Source: Sulfurivirga sp964427185
Lineage (GTDB): Bacteria; Pseudomonadota; Gammaproteobacteria; Thiomicrospirales; Thiomicrospiraceae
Reading direction: 5' to 3'
NCBI GenBank assembly: GCA_964427185.1
Contig: CAYRSN010000016.1
Location: forward strand, 1 to 30,753
Length of the DNA stretch: 30,753 nt
The notes below the pieces were generated by a model. The model saw only the letters and a program-made list of their open reading frames with translations. It did not search any database and had not been told where the DNA came from. A program made the translations under genes and the position numbers. Shown one piece after another: positions 23,952 to 30,753 of this stretch. Numbering within the stretch: the first letter of the stretch is position 1; each line of letters begins with the position of its first letter.

Positions 23952-23972
23952 CCAGCCTCAAACAGGCTGGCC
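23952..23972. terminator. Hairpin between convergent trxC and rimO
   Basis: A perfect 8-bp stem GCCAGCCT / AGGCTGGC with loop CAAAC. No U-tract, so a terminator role is likely but not certain. Confidence 0.5.
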
Positions 23973-23989
23973 ACCTAATATATTTCCAC

Positions 23990-25315
23990 TTATTCTGACG
24001 AAGCCAGATGCCCCCATAAATCATAGGCATCTGCCGCTTCAATTCTCACATTCACTCGTGCGCCAGGCTGCAAGTGCTGGCCATCCCGAATCAACACCAC
24101 ACCATCAATCTCCGGCGCATCCGCCTTGGAGCGGGCAATCGCACCCTCTTCATCCACCTCATCAACCAGCACCTCCAAAGTCTGACCCACTTTAGTTTGC
24201 ATTTTTTCAGCACTAATCACCTGCTGCGTTTCCATAAAGGCTTCCCAGCGCGCCTGCTTAACTTCATCTGGTACCTGCGGTGCCAAAGTGTTTGCCACAG
24301 CCCCTTCTACGGGCGAATACTGAAAACACCCTACACGATCCAAACGTGCTGCGCGAATAAACTCAAGCAATGCCTCAAACTCCTCATCCGTTTCCCCCGG
24401 AAAGCCCACAATAAAGGTGGAACGCAATGTTAAATCCGGCACTTCCTCCCGCCACTTCTCAATACGCTCCAGCTGACGCTCCATATTCCCCGGGCGACGC
24501 ATAGCCTTTAATATACGTGGATGCGCATGCTGCAAAGGCATATCCAGATAAGGCAGTACCAGCCCATCCCGCATAAGCGGAATAACTTCTTCCACATTTG
24601 GATAAGGATAAACATAGTGCAAACGCACCCACACCCCTAAATGCCCCAGTTGTTCGGCCAAGCCTGTCATAGACGCTTTGACTGGCCGTCCCTGCCAAAA
24701 CGTCAATGCATGTTTGATATCAACTCCATAAGCAGCCGTATCCTGACTAACCACCAGCAGCTCTTTCACACTCGCCTCTACCAGATTTTGCGCTTCATCC
24801 AGTACAGCATCGACAGGACGGCTTACTAAATCACCACGCATAGAAGGGATAATGCAAAAAGTACAACGATGATTGCAGCCTTCAGAAATTTTCAAATATG
24901 CATAATGCCTGGGTGTCAGCTTCAACCCACCGGGCGGAATCACATCCACAAACGGATTATGTGTCGGCGGCGGCACCACCTCATGCACCTGCTGCACCAC
25001 TTCCTCATAGGCAGCCGGACCTGTAATGGATAACACTTTCGGGTGCACCTGCTCAATCTGCTCCGGCTTTGCTCCCAGACACCCTGTCACAATCACCTTG
25101 CCATTCTCATCCAGAGCCTCACCAATAGCTTCCAGGGACTCCTCCACTGCCGCATCAATAAAGCCGCAAGTATTCACAATGACCACATCGGCCTCATCAT
25201 AGTCGTTTGTTAACGCATAGCCTTCTGCACGTAACTGTGTCAAAATCCGCTCAGAATCCACCGTCGCCTTCGGACACCCCAGCGACACAATACCAACAGT
25301 CGGTTGTTTATTCAT
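23990..25315 (-). CDS. rimO: Ribosomal protein S12 methylthiotransferase RimO
   Basis: A 441-residue radical-SAM enzyme that adds a methylthio group to Asp of ribosomal protein S12. The N-terminal UPF0004 domain holds Cys14, Cys50 and Cys79 for the auxiliary [4Fe-4S] cluster. The SAM cluster motif is CNHRCTFC (Cys147, 151, 154). The C-terminal TRAM domain covers about the last 65 residues. 'PRHYAYLKISEGC' and 'GDLVSRP' are RimO rather than MiaB type. It ends opposite trxC. Confidence 0.95.
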   Translation of the reverse strand: MNKQPTVGIVSLGCPKATVDSERILTQLRAEGYALTNDYDEADVVIVNTCGFIDAAVEESLEAIGEALDENGKVIVTGCLGAKPEQIEQVHPKVLSITGPAAYEEVVQQVHEVVPPPTHNPFVDVIPPGGLKLTPRHYAYLKISEGCNHRCTFCIIPSMRGDLVSRPVDAVLDEAQNLVEASVKELLVVSQDTAAYGVDIKHALTFWQGRPVKASMTGLAEQLGHLGVWVRLHYVYPYPNVEEVIPLMRDGLVLPYLDMPLQHAHPRILKAMRRPGNMERQLERIEKWREEVPDLTLRSTFIVGFPGETDEEFEALLEFIRAARLDRVGCFQYSPVEGAVANTLAPQVPDEVKQARWEAFMETQQVISAEKMQTKVGQTLEVLVDEVDEEGAIARSKADAPEIDGVVLIRDGQHLQPGARVNVRIEAADAYDLWGHLASSE

Positions 25316-25338
25316 TACACGCCATCCACACTCTGCTT

Positions 25339-25755
25339 TTAGAAAGGCTTAATAATCGCCATAATCAAAATACCCACCAGCAATAACAAAGGCACTTCAT
25401 TCATCCAGCGGTAAAACACGCTGGAGTGGTTTAATGCGCCTTCCGTTTCCATCTGCTTAACACGGGCACCCGCCCAGAAGTGATACCCGAGCAAAAGTGC
25501 AATAAGGGTCAACTTGGCATGTAGCCATCCCCCGCTTACACCATATCCAAACCACAACCAAAAACCTGTCGCAAGCGCGATCAACATCATAATGGTCATA
25601 AACTTATACAACTTGCGCGCCATCACTACCAAGCGACGCACATCCTCCCCTGCCTGCTGCCCTTCCGTAAAATGTACAAAAATCCGAGGCAGATAAAATA
25701 CGCCCGCCATCCAGCTCATCACAAACAAAATATGCAACATTTTGACCCACAGCAT
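25339..25755 (-). CDS. hemJ: HemJ-like membrane protein (CopD/UPF0093 family)
   Basis: A 138-residue protein with four membrane segments. It has the HemJ pattern: 'WVKMLHILFVMSWMAGVFYLPR' in split form at the start (His in the first helix), 'ATGFWLWFGYG', 'HAKLTLIALL' with the conserved Lys, and the ending WMNEVPLLLLVGILIMAIIKPF-like tail. HemJ oxidises protoporphyrinogen IX to protoporphyrin IX, the penultimate step of haem synthesis. ATG 25755 has AAGGAG eight bases upstream; a GTG one codon earlier is less likely. It is 23 bases upstream of rimO on the same strand. Confidence 0.85.
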   Translation of the reverse strand: MLWVKMLHILFVMSWMAGVFYLPRIFVHFTEGQQAGEDVRRLVVMARKLYKFMTIMMLIALATGFWLWFGYGVSGGWLHAKLTLIALLLGYHFWAGARVKQMETEGALNHSSVFYRWMNEVPLLLLVGILIMAIIKPF

Positions 25756-25867
25756 CACTTTCTCCTTTCTTCCAACATAAACTCAGTATGACAACAACTT
25801 TAACGGCACATAACCGTTATCGCCTCAATGATAGGCAAAATTTAATCCCAGTAACAAGGAAATTCGC

Positions 25868-26347
25868 ATGACAGTAACAAAAGACAAAGTCGTCTCTATT
25901 GAGTACACCCTTAAAGATAGCGAAGGCAACATCATTGATGCCTCCAACGGCAACCCTTTAGCTTACCTGCACGGCCACGGACAAATCATTCCCGGGCTTG
26001 AAGCAGCGCTAGAAGGCAAGAACGTAGGCGATAAGCTGACTGTCACCGTTGCCGCAGCGGATGCTTACGGCGAACGTGTTGAACAGCTTGTGCAGGAAGT
26101 CCCCCGCCAGCTTTTCCAAGGTGTAGAAAACATTGAAGTTGGCATGCGCTTTGAGGCGCAGTCTGAGCAAGGCGTGCACTCAGTAGAAGTGACCAAAGTA
26201 GACGGCGATACTATCACGGTGGACGGCAACCACCCTTTGGCAGGCAAGGCACTCACTTTTGATGTAGAAATCAAAGATGTGCGTGATGCCACAGAAGAAG
26301 AGCTCGCGCACGGCCATGCACATGGCACCGGCGGTGTTCAACATTAA
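25868..26347 (+). CDS. slyD: FKBP-type peptidyl-prolyl isomerase SlyD
   Basis: A 159-residue cytosolic prolyl isomerase and chaperone. The FKBP core is split by the IF (insert-in-flap) domain typical of SlyD. 'DASNGNPLAYLHGHGQIIPG' marks the FKBP loop; 'VDGNHPLAGKALTFDVEI' closes the fold. The C-terminal tail HGHAHGTGG is short, with few metal-binding His compared with enteric SlyD, which has a long Cys/His tail for nickel delivery. RBS AAGGA. A TAACGG-N7-CCGTTA dyad (25801-25819) lies in the divergent region shared with hemJ. Confidence 0.93.
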   Translation: MTVTKDKVVSIEYTLKDSEGNIIDASNGNPLAYLHGHGQIIPGLEAALEGKNVGDKLTVTVAAADAYGERVEQLVQEVPRQLFQGVENIEVGMRFEAQSEQGVHSVEVTKVDGDTITVDGNHPLAGKALTFDVEIKDVRDATEEELAHGHAHGTGGVQH

Positions 26348-26368
26348 GCCCTGGCTTGTTTCAAGGCC

Positions 26369-26384
26369 GCCCGCTGCTGCGGGC
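26369..26384. terminator. Hairpin between convergent slyD and membrane protein gene
   Basis: Stem GCCCGC / GCGGGC with loop TGCT. No U-tract is evident. Low-confidence terminator. Confidence 0.35.
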
Positions 26385-26394
26385 TGCCGACATA

Positions 26395-27063
26395 CTACTT
26401 ACCCTTCAAATAGTGCTCATCACTAAAAGTGCTGATCCACTCCGGCTTAAACATCACTAAAAATGCCATCACCATCCCGTTTAAAAAAGCTTCCGGTGCC
26501 GCCAACAAAGGAATATAAGGCATAAAGCTGTGCGCTACCTTTTCCGCTGTCTGTACCTGCGCCTCAATCAGCACATAACCTGTCAGCACCAAAGCCACAA
26601 ACGTGCTGATACCCGCAGCCAAAAAGGCATTTAAAAACACATATACAAAAAAATGATGTGGCAGCCAGCGATATGCCGCCACCAGAATCCACCAAGTAAG
26701 CATCGCCGGCACCCCCCCCATCAACAGCCAGTTGACCGCCAGCGCATCCCAGCCTACCGCACCAATCCCGCTTAAAATCATCAACGCAATCAGAGCCGCT
26801 AATAAAGCAAACTGCCAACCAAATAACAAGGTCACAGTTGTCATCATTAAAAAGTGAAACGACAACCCCTCTCCAATTGAAGCAGTGCCATACCACAAAA
26901 GCGCCAGCACAGCCGTAACACCAAAAAACACATGCTGAGCATGGCGATCCCCTTTAATCTTATGCCATGGCGCCGTACGCACAGCCCATCCCAGCACGAT
27001 AGCGGCACAGATAAAACTCGCTATCACCCAACTTAGAGGCAAAACACCAGCCGGTAAGTTCAC
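26395..27063 (-). CDS. Multi-spanning membrane protein, COG3235/ECF permease-like
   Basis: A 222-residue protein with about six to seven hydrophobic helices. It resembles proteins annotated as energy-coupling factor permease (CbiM-like, COG3235). The indicative parts are 'GEGLSFHFLMMTTVTLLFGW' and the ending PEAFLNGMVMAFLVMFKPEW. CbiM proteins take up Co or Ni; in this subgroup the metal is unproven and no ECF ATPase or CbiQ gene is adjacent. The start is GTG 27063, with AAGGAG seven bases upstream. It diverges from the RDD gene. Confidence 0.75.
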   Translation of the reverse strand: MNLPAGVLPLSWVIASFICAAIVLGWAVRTAPWHKIKGDRHAQHVFFGVTAVLALLWYGTASIGEGLSFHFLMMTTVTLLFGWQFALLAALIALMILSGIGAVGWDALAVNWLLMGGVPAMLTWWILVAAYRWLPHHFFVYVFLNAFLAAGISTFVALVLTGYVLIEAQVQTAEKVAHSFMPYIPLLAAPEAFLNGMVMAFLVMFKPEWISTFSDEHYLKGK

Positions 27064-27089
27064 TTTTCACTCCTTACATATGATTTGCC

Positions 27090-27108
27090 AATTATAATTA
27101 TTCTCATG
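27090..27108. promoter_or_regulatory. Possible Fur-like box / -10 in the divergent region
   Basis: AATTATAATTATTCTCATG matches 11 of 19 bases of the Fur consensus and includes TATAAT at 27093-27098. It overlaps the first ATG of the RDD gene. Too weak to be certain; it may simply be a -10. Confidence 0.25.
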
Positions 27109-27534
27109 AACCACACTATGAACCTTCCTGATCCCCCACCATTAAAAATACTTGGCGCAGCGCTTTATGACGGCTTAATCCTCCTTGCTGTGCTGTTTTT
27201 TGCAGCCATTCCCTACACCCTCATCATGGGAGCCGGATTTGAATCTGACCCTTTTAACCGCGTGGCTTTTCAACTGTACTTACTGGCCATCAGCTATGCC
27301 TATTTTGCCTGGTTCTGGCGCCAAGGCTACCCAACGCTTGGCGAAAAAGCCTGGAAACTTTGTTTACGCACCGAAACCGGTAGCCCCCTTACATGGCTTC
27401 ACATCAACAAACGTTTTCTTGCCACCTTGCTCTCCATCGCCCTTTTAGGTGCAGGCTGGCTGTGGGTGTTTTTTCACGGTCAAACTTTGCATGATCAACT
27501 GGCCGGCACTAAAATCACCCCCTGTTCCCAATAG
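27106..27534 (+). CDS. RDD family membrane protein
   Basis: A 142-residue protein with three hydrophobic segments. The RDD-type start is 'ILGAALYDGLILLAVLFF', followed by 'YPTLGEKAWKLCLRTETG' and the ending 'LHDQLAGTKI', all typical of PF06271. The function of bacterial RDD proteins is unclear; some affect Na+/H+ exchange. The start is ATG 27106 or 27118; neither has a Shine-Dalgarno sequence, and a TATAAT eight bases before the first would make the transcript nearly leaderless. It is followed nine bases later by serB. Confidence 0.82.
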   Translation: MNHTMNLPDPPPLKILGAALYDGLILLAVLFFAAIPYTLIMGAGFESDPFNRVAFQLYLLAISYAYFAWFWRQGYPTLGEKAWKLCLRTETGSPLTWLHINKRFLATLLSIALLGAGWLWVFFHGQTLHDQLAGTKITPCSQ

Positions 27535-27543
27535 GAGAAGGCC

Positions 27544-28374
27544 ATGCCGACTGTTATCATCCATACAAACTTAATGAACTTTGATCAAGTCCAGTACATC
27601 ACACACACCTTGGGAAAACCAGAAAAACATCCCACGCACTACCGCATTAACACGCCCAAATGTGTTGACCGTGCTTTACTCGACACCCTGAGAGACACCT
27701 TGCAGCTGGATGTCAACTGCCTGCCCGAAAGCTTTCAGCCCGATACCGTGCGCCTGCTCATCTCAGATATGGACTCCACCCTGATTGCCATCGAGTGTGT
27801 GGATGAAATAGCCGACCACGTAGGCATTAAATCAGAAGTATCTGCAATTACTGAAGCTGCCATGCGCGGCGAGCTTGACTTCAAAAGCTCTTTACAGGAG
27901 CGAGTCAAACTGCTTAAAGGCCTACCCACCCACGCTTTAGAGTGTGTCTATGAAGAGCGACTGACCCTTAACCCTGGAGCAGAACAACTGATCAAAGGCT
28001 TAAAAGAAAAAGGCATCAAGTTTGCCTTGGTTTCCGGCGGGTTTACCTTTTTTACCGAACGCCTTAAAACAGCGCTGGGGTTGGATTTTGCCCATGCAAA
28101 CGTACTGGCAGTAAAAAACGGACAACTTATAGGCCAAGTGGAGGGCGAAATTGTAACGGCTCATACCAAAGCCCAATACCTTCTGGAACTATGCGAACAG
28201 CTCAACATCTCTCCTCAACAAGCCATCGCTGTAGGAGACGGTGCCAACGACCTTGAAATGATGCAGCTGGCAGGCCTTTCTGTCGCCTACCATGCAAAAC
28301 CCGCAGTGCAGCAACAAGCCGATACCGTTTTAAATCACCGCGGGCTGGATGCCATTTTAGACTTCTTAATGTAA
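27544..28374 (+). CDS. serB: Phosphoserine phosphatase
   Basis: A 276-residue HAD-superfamily enzyme for the last step of serine synthesis. The nucleophile motif DMDST is at 75-79. Motif II is in 'FALVSGGFTFFTERL' and motif IV in GDGANDLEMM. The cap domain 'CVDEIADHVG...MRGELDF' is typical of SerB. The N-terminal region (1-70) is shorter than the ACT-like domain of E. coli SerB (322 residues). RBS AGGAGAAGG lies between the RDD stop and ATG. Confidence 0.95.
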   Translation: MPTVIIHTNLMNFDQVQYITHTLGKPEKHPTHYRINTPKCVDRALLDTLRDTLQLDVNCLPESFQPDTVRLLISDMDSTLIAIECVDEIADHVGIKSEVSAITEAAMRGELDFKSSLQERVKLLKGLPTHALECVYEERLTLNPGAEQLIKGLKEKGIKFALVSGGFTFFTERLKTALGLDFAHANVLAVKNGQLIGQVEGEIVTAHTKAQYLLELCEQLNISPQQAIAVGDGANDLEMMQLAGLSVAYHAKPAVQQQADTVLNHRGLDAILDFLM

Positions 28375-28389
28375 ATGCTCGGCTGGAAC

Positions 28390-28881
28390 TCATCCAGCCA
28401 CTTTTTGTTTAACCTCTTCCAAAAGTCTGGAAGCAGCCATCTCCACCATATCAAAAACCTGTTCAAACCCCTCTGAGCCACCATAGTACGGGTCAGGCAC
28501 GACACGACCATGCTCTGGAGCATACTCAGCCAAAAACAACTTAACCTCTGCAATAGCATCTTCTGGCTTCATCTCCTCCAAAATAGCCAGATTATCCTCA
28601 TCCATCGCCAAAATCAGGTCATAGTGATAAAAATCACCCAGATCTACCTTGCGTGCCCGCAAGTCATGCATGCGAATACCACGCTTAGAAGCTGTTTGCT
28701 GTGAACGCTTATCGGGCGGCTCACCAACATGATAAGCATGGGTGCCAGCTGAATCTATTTCAACCAAATCAGCAATTCCCTCCTCCTCCACCAGCTTACG
28801 AAATACAGCATGCGCCGTTGGAGAGCGACAAATATTGCCCATACACACAAAGCAGACTCTAAATTTTTCTTTATTTTTCAT
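28390..28881 (-). CDS. Low-molecular-weight protein tyrosine phosphatase
   Basis: A 163-residue cytosolic phosphatase. The P-loop CMGNICR spans Cys13-Arg19, followed by Ser-Pro-Thr. The general-acid loop is 'VPDPYYGGSEGFEQVFD'. It dephosphorylates phosphotyrosine; bacterial members often pair with BY-kinases in exopolysaccharide control, but here no kinase is near and it stands alone, so the target is unknown. It is convergent with serB, 15 bases apart. The Shine-Dalgarno sequence is weak. Confidence 0.93.
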   Translation of the reverse strand: MKNKEKFRVCFVCMGNICRSPTAHAVFRKLVEEEGIADLVEIDSAGTHAYHVGEPPDKRSQQTASKRGIRMHDLRARKVDLGDFYHYDLILAMDEDNLAILEEMKPEDAIAEVKLFLAEYAPEHGRVVPDPYYGGSEGFEQVFDMVEMAASRLLEEVKQKVAG

Positions 28882-29199
28882 GTGCTTACACCAACACTCC
28901 CTTTAAGACTTGGTTGAACTTCATGGAACCCCCCTATAAAAATCAAATAGTTACATAACCATTTTGGGGAAAGAATTTTACAGAAATTCAGGCAAAAAAC
29001 GAGCTTCAATTTTTTATTTAGACTTAATCACCCCGTGCAGCTTCACCAGCGCAAGGAAGATCGATTAAAATCCTTAGTAGCGTGAAAAGTGACAACCATC
29101 TTGACAATTACCGATACAGACGCTGCTGGCGTTCAAGGGTCGATACAACCGCCACTGGTCGCTACAATGGCATGCTATATCACACTCGCTCAAGTACGG
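28882..29199. other. Unassigned AT-rich stretch at the element boundary
   Basis: No recognisable gene. The left part is AT-rich and holds the upstream region of the phosphatase and a GAATTT-N5-AAATTC dyad at 28973-28989. A 51-codon frame from GTG 29082 to TGA 29235-29237 has a Shine-Dalgarno-poor start and no family I recognise, and it overlaps the integrase end. The expected catalytic half of the integrase would lie here and does not. Confidence 0.6.
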
Positions 29200-29724
29200 T
29201 CAGTTCATACGCCAATGTCGGTCAGCGACCTCGCTGAGGATCATATTCAAGCACTTGATGTACTTGTTGATCGTTTTGGCCTTGAGCTTTCCGCGGCTCT
29301 GTTTGGCGATATTGGCGCGGAATCTCAAAATATCGGCCTTGGTGATGTCGCTGACCACCTTATCCCCAAACCAAGGGATCAGCCGCTGGTCCAGATAGCG
29401 GCGATAGACCTCAGCGGTGGAATCACGCCAGCCCACCTTGAACTCCTCAAACCAGGTCTCAGCAAAGTCTTTGAATAGCGGATGCAACCCTCGTCGTTGA
29501 CGATCCTGTTCCGGGAAGCGAGCGGCATTCTTGCTGTTGGGAAAGTAATAAGCATAGTCGAACTGCCCAAGAGCGATCTCCGCTTCCATTCGTTTCAGGA
29601 TTTTTTGAAGTTTGCGGCGATTGGCTGGGGTGTCCTCTAGGGATGTGAATTCACGATATCGAACACCCTGATAACGAAAGTCAAAGAAAAGCTTACCGTT
29701 ATTATGCACTCGCAGTGAAGCCAT
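29200..29724 (-). pseudogene. Phage/island tyrosine integrase, N-terminal part only
   Basis: A 174-residue product with strong RBS AAAGGAGGG. Residues 1-68 ('MASLRVHNNGKLFFDFRYQG...', 'SLEDTPANRRKLQKILKRME') match the arm-type DNA-binding domain of DUF3596-class integrases. Residues 90-170 ('FKDFAETWFEEFKVGW', 'KAKTINKYIKCLNMILSE') match the SAM-like core-binding domain. Full-length relatives are about 380-440 residues; here TGA follows RHWRMN and no R-H-R-Y catalytic domain is found in any frame to the left. It cannot recombine alone, though it could still bind DNA. It lies 11 bases after the excisionase-like gene. Confidence 0.8.
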
Positions 29725-29735
29725 ATTTCCCTCCT

Positions 29736-30011
29736 TTATTGTTGATTTGAAACATCATCAGCAATTGATGAAGCAGCCTGATGCTGTTCAGTCCAGCATT
29801 CAATAGGCATGGCAAAAGGTGAGTTAAGTGATTCCTTTATCATGTCAGCTTCAATGTTTTCCCAGATAAACAGGATCTTTTTCTGACCGAATGGTCGAAT
29901 ATAGTGGCGACCTTCCAGAAGGACAGAATCCTTCAGTTCGTTACGAATCGTCCATGGACTGTACTTGATACGCTCAGAAAGCTCCTTGGTCGTTAGATAG
30001 GTGTATGCCAT
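29736..30011 (-). CDS. Excisionase-like winged-helix protein
   Basis: A 91-residue protein: 'MAYTYLTTKELSERIKYSPW' and 'RNELKDSVLLEGRHYIRPFG', then QKKILFIWENIEADM. This is the small HTH/winged-helix protein usually encoded just upstream of DUF3596 integrases, where it probably acts as recombination directionality factor and/or repressor. ATG 30011 is chosen because AAAGGAG is seven bases upstream; an earlier in-frame start at 30053 is unlikely. It is intact while the adjacent integrase is truncated. Confidence 0.78.
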   Translation of the reverse strand: MAYTYLTTKELSERIKYSPWTIRNELKDSVLLEGRHYIRPFGQKKILFIWENIEADMIKESLNSPFAMPIECWTEQHQAASSIADDVSNQQ

Positions 30012-30044
30012 AATGTTCTCCTTTGGGTTAGTTATAATTCCTAA

Positions 30045-30061
30045 AGAGCACAAAATGCTCT
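30045..30061. promoter_or_regulatory. Inverted repeat in the xis/cro divergent region (candidate operator)
   Basis: AGAGCA-CAAAA-TGCTCT is a perfect 6-bp dyad with a 5-base spacer, 34 bases upstream of the excisionase-like start. The decamer GCACAAAATG inside it (30048-30057) recurs in the repeat array at 30384-30393. Likely a binding site for the divergent Cro/C1-type protein or for Xis. Confidence 0.45.
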
Positions 30062-30129
30062 CCTGAAGAACATTTTATACAAAACCAAACTATATGCAAA
30101 CAAAATGACTTTCTGGAGGTTATTTTGAA

Positions 30130-30345
30130 ATGATTAAATGTCATTTATCCCGAATACTGGGAGAGAAGAAACTGAAAATTTCTCAAGTTTCTGAGGCAAC
30201 AGGGATTAATCGAGGAACGCTTACACGAATGTACAAAGAAACAGCTCAACGTGTTGAGCTTGAAGTCATTGAAAAGCTATGTCGCTACTTAGAAATAAAT
30301 ATTTGTGACCTGTTTGAAATAGTTGACGAGCATAAACAAAAATAG
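30130..30345 (+). CDS. Cro/C1-type (XRE) transcriptional regulator
   Basis: A 71-residue single-HTH protein. 'LKISQVSEATGINRGTLTRMY' spans the helix-turn-helix in split form (about 15-35), followed by 'LEVIEKLCRYLEINICDLFE', the YozG-like end. RBS TGGAGG lies nine bases before ATG. It is divergent from the excisionase-like gene and probably represses that promoter to keep the element silent. Confidence 0.88.
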   Translation: MIKCHLSRILGEKKLKISQVSEATGINRGTLTRMYKETAQRVELEVIEKLCRYLEINICDLFEIVDEHKQK

Positions 30346-30382
30346 TCTTGTGTTCATGACCCGCCTCAAACTAGAAAGTTTA

Positions 30383-30415
30383 GGCACAAAATGGGCACAT
30401 TTTGGGCACAAGCTC
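30383..30415. repeat. Three GGCACA repeats at exact 11-bp spacing
   Basis: Units GGCACAAAATG (30383-30393), GGCACATTTTG (30394-30404) and GGCACAAGCTC (30405-30415) lie head to tail. The 11-bp period puts them on one face of the helix. This is the layout of arm-type integrase sites or a cooperative regulator array. It lies between the XRE gene and the tRNA promoter. Confidence 0.7.
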
Positions 30416-30449
30416 GGTAGAAAGGCTAGAAAAAGTTTAAGAATGGGTG

Positions 30450-30477
30450 TTGACAGAAGGCTCGGAAGCCCTATAAT
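30450..30477 (+). promoter_or_regulatory. Strong sigma70 promoter for tRNA-Asn
   Basis: TTGACA (30450-30455), a 16-base spacer, and TATAAT (30472-30477). Both hexamers match consensus. Predicted start is near 30484, about 27 bases before the tRNA. Confidence 0.88.
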
Positions 30478-30510
30478 ACGCACCTGTTCAAGCAATGAAC
30501 GACAATTTAT

Positions 30511-30586
30511 TCCGCCGTAGCTCAGTTGGTAGAGCAGGAGACTGTTAATCTCTTGGTCGCTGGTTCGAGTCCAGCCGGCGGAGCCA
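30511..30586 (+). tRNA. tRNA-Asn (GTT), CCA encoded
   Basis: 76 bases. Acceptor stem TCCGCCG / CGGCGGA with discriminator G and encoded CCA. D-arm GCTCAGTTGGTAGAGC. Anticodon loop CTGTTAA with anticodon GTT; the first pair of the anticodon stem is a G-T wobble. T-arm CTGGTTCGAGTCCAG. Intact, so the neighbouring element has not broken it. Confidence 0.96.
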
Positions 30587-30627
30587 GATTACAATCCGCC
30601 AACTCTGGCGGTTCTTAGTTAACGCGA

Positions 30628-30664
30628 GACCCCGTCGGGATGACCCGGCGGGGTCTTTGCTTTT
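30628..30664 (+). terminator. Terminator after tRNA-Asn
   Basis: GACCCCG-T-CGGG, loop ATGA, CCCG-G-CGGGGTC form a 12-bp stem with one T-G wobble (30628-30655), then TTTGCTTTT. A small hairpin CCGCCAACTCTGGCGG precedes it (about 30597-30612). The rest of the window, to 30753, shows no gene and is more GC-rich. Confidence 0.88.
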
Positions 30665-30753
30665 CTCCTTGATTCACGCGGACTTACGACCCCGCGTACA
30701 TCCCCCTTGATTCTCCGGTTCGAGATGAAGCGCGTGGGGTCCAAGCGCAACCC

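Noticed and set aside
29089..29478. A 129-codon plus-strand frame across the integrase
   Set aside because: Most of it is antisense to the integrase arm/core domains, which have strong RBS and family support.
30511..30586. Attachment-site copy of the tRNA-Asn 3' end elsewhere in the window
   Set aside because: I looked for the T-arm and acceptor sequence around 28880-29200 and found no copy, so the element boundary cannot be set from this window.
1..30753. CRISPR array or complete insertion sequence
   Set aside because: No regularly spaced direct repeats of CRISPR length and no transposase gene with terminal inverted repeats were seen.

Overview
The window is about 30.7 kb of a gammaproteobacterial chromosome, mostly tightly packed housekeeping genes. 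The lepA-lepB-rnc-era-recO-pdxJ order, the ilvI-ilvH-ilvC operon and the orn-divergent set (M48 peptidase, pterin dehydratase, selO, rsgA) all fit Gammaproteobacteria. A half-size YeeE/YedE transporter pair, a small c-type cytochrome, a rhodanese and a long-chain flavodoxin would suit a sulfur-metabolising lineage (Thiotrichales/Piscirickettsiaceae-like). That placement is inference; there is no 16S rRNA here.

Layout. 1-1133: tail of an upstream gene, a cyclic-nucleotide-domain protein without an HTH, and flavodoxin, convergent across a terminator. 1350-4600 (-): ilvI-ilvH-ilvC, branched-chain amino acid synthesis. 4657-9288: orn (-) diverging from an M48 protease, pterin carbinolamine dehydratase, selO and rsgA (+). 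9289-12301 (+): a cytochrome b561 gene with an in-frame TAA, an antisense 59-codon membrane ORF, the YeeE/YedE pair, an intact cytochrome c, and a second cytochrome c gene with two in-frame TAAs. 12303-17946 (-): lepA-lepB-rnc-era-recO-pdxJ, largely coupled by ATGA overlaps. 18087-21501 (-): DAACS carboxylate symporter, rhodanese, pgpA, argG. 21561-23942 (+): psd overlapping a PII gene, an uncharacterised protein with an internal duplication, and thioredoxin 2. 23990-28881: rimO and a HemJ-like protein (-), slyD (+), a COG3235-like membrane protein (-), RDD protein and serB (+), and a low-molecular-weight phosphatase (-).

28882-30753 is the accessory end: a tyrosine integrase cut off before its catalytic domain, an excisionase-like HTH gene, a divergent Cro/C1 regulator, repeated sequence motifs, and a tRNA-Asn with a near-consensus promoter and strong terminator. 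It looks like a decayed integrative element beside a tRNA.

Two observations deserve most attention. First, three in-frame TAA codons lie in two otherwise intact haem-protein genes, each where a single C-to-T change in CAA (Gln) would explain it. Second, three GGCACA repeats spaced exactly 11 bp lie between the truncated integrative element and the tRNA, and a decamer from the array recurs in the xis/cro control region.
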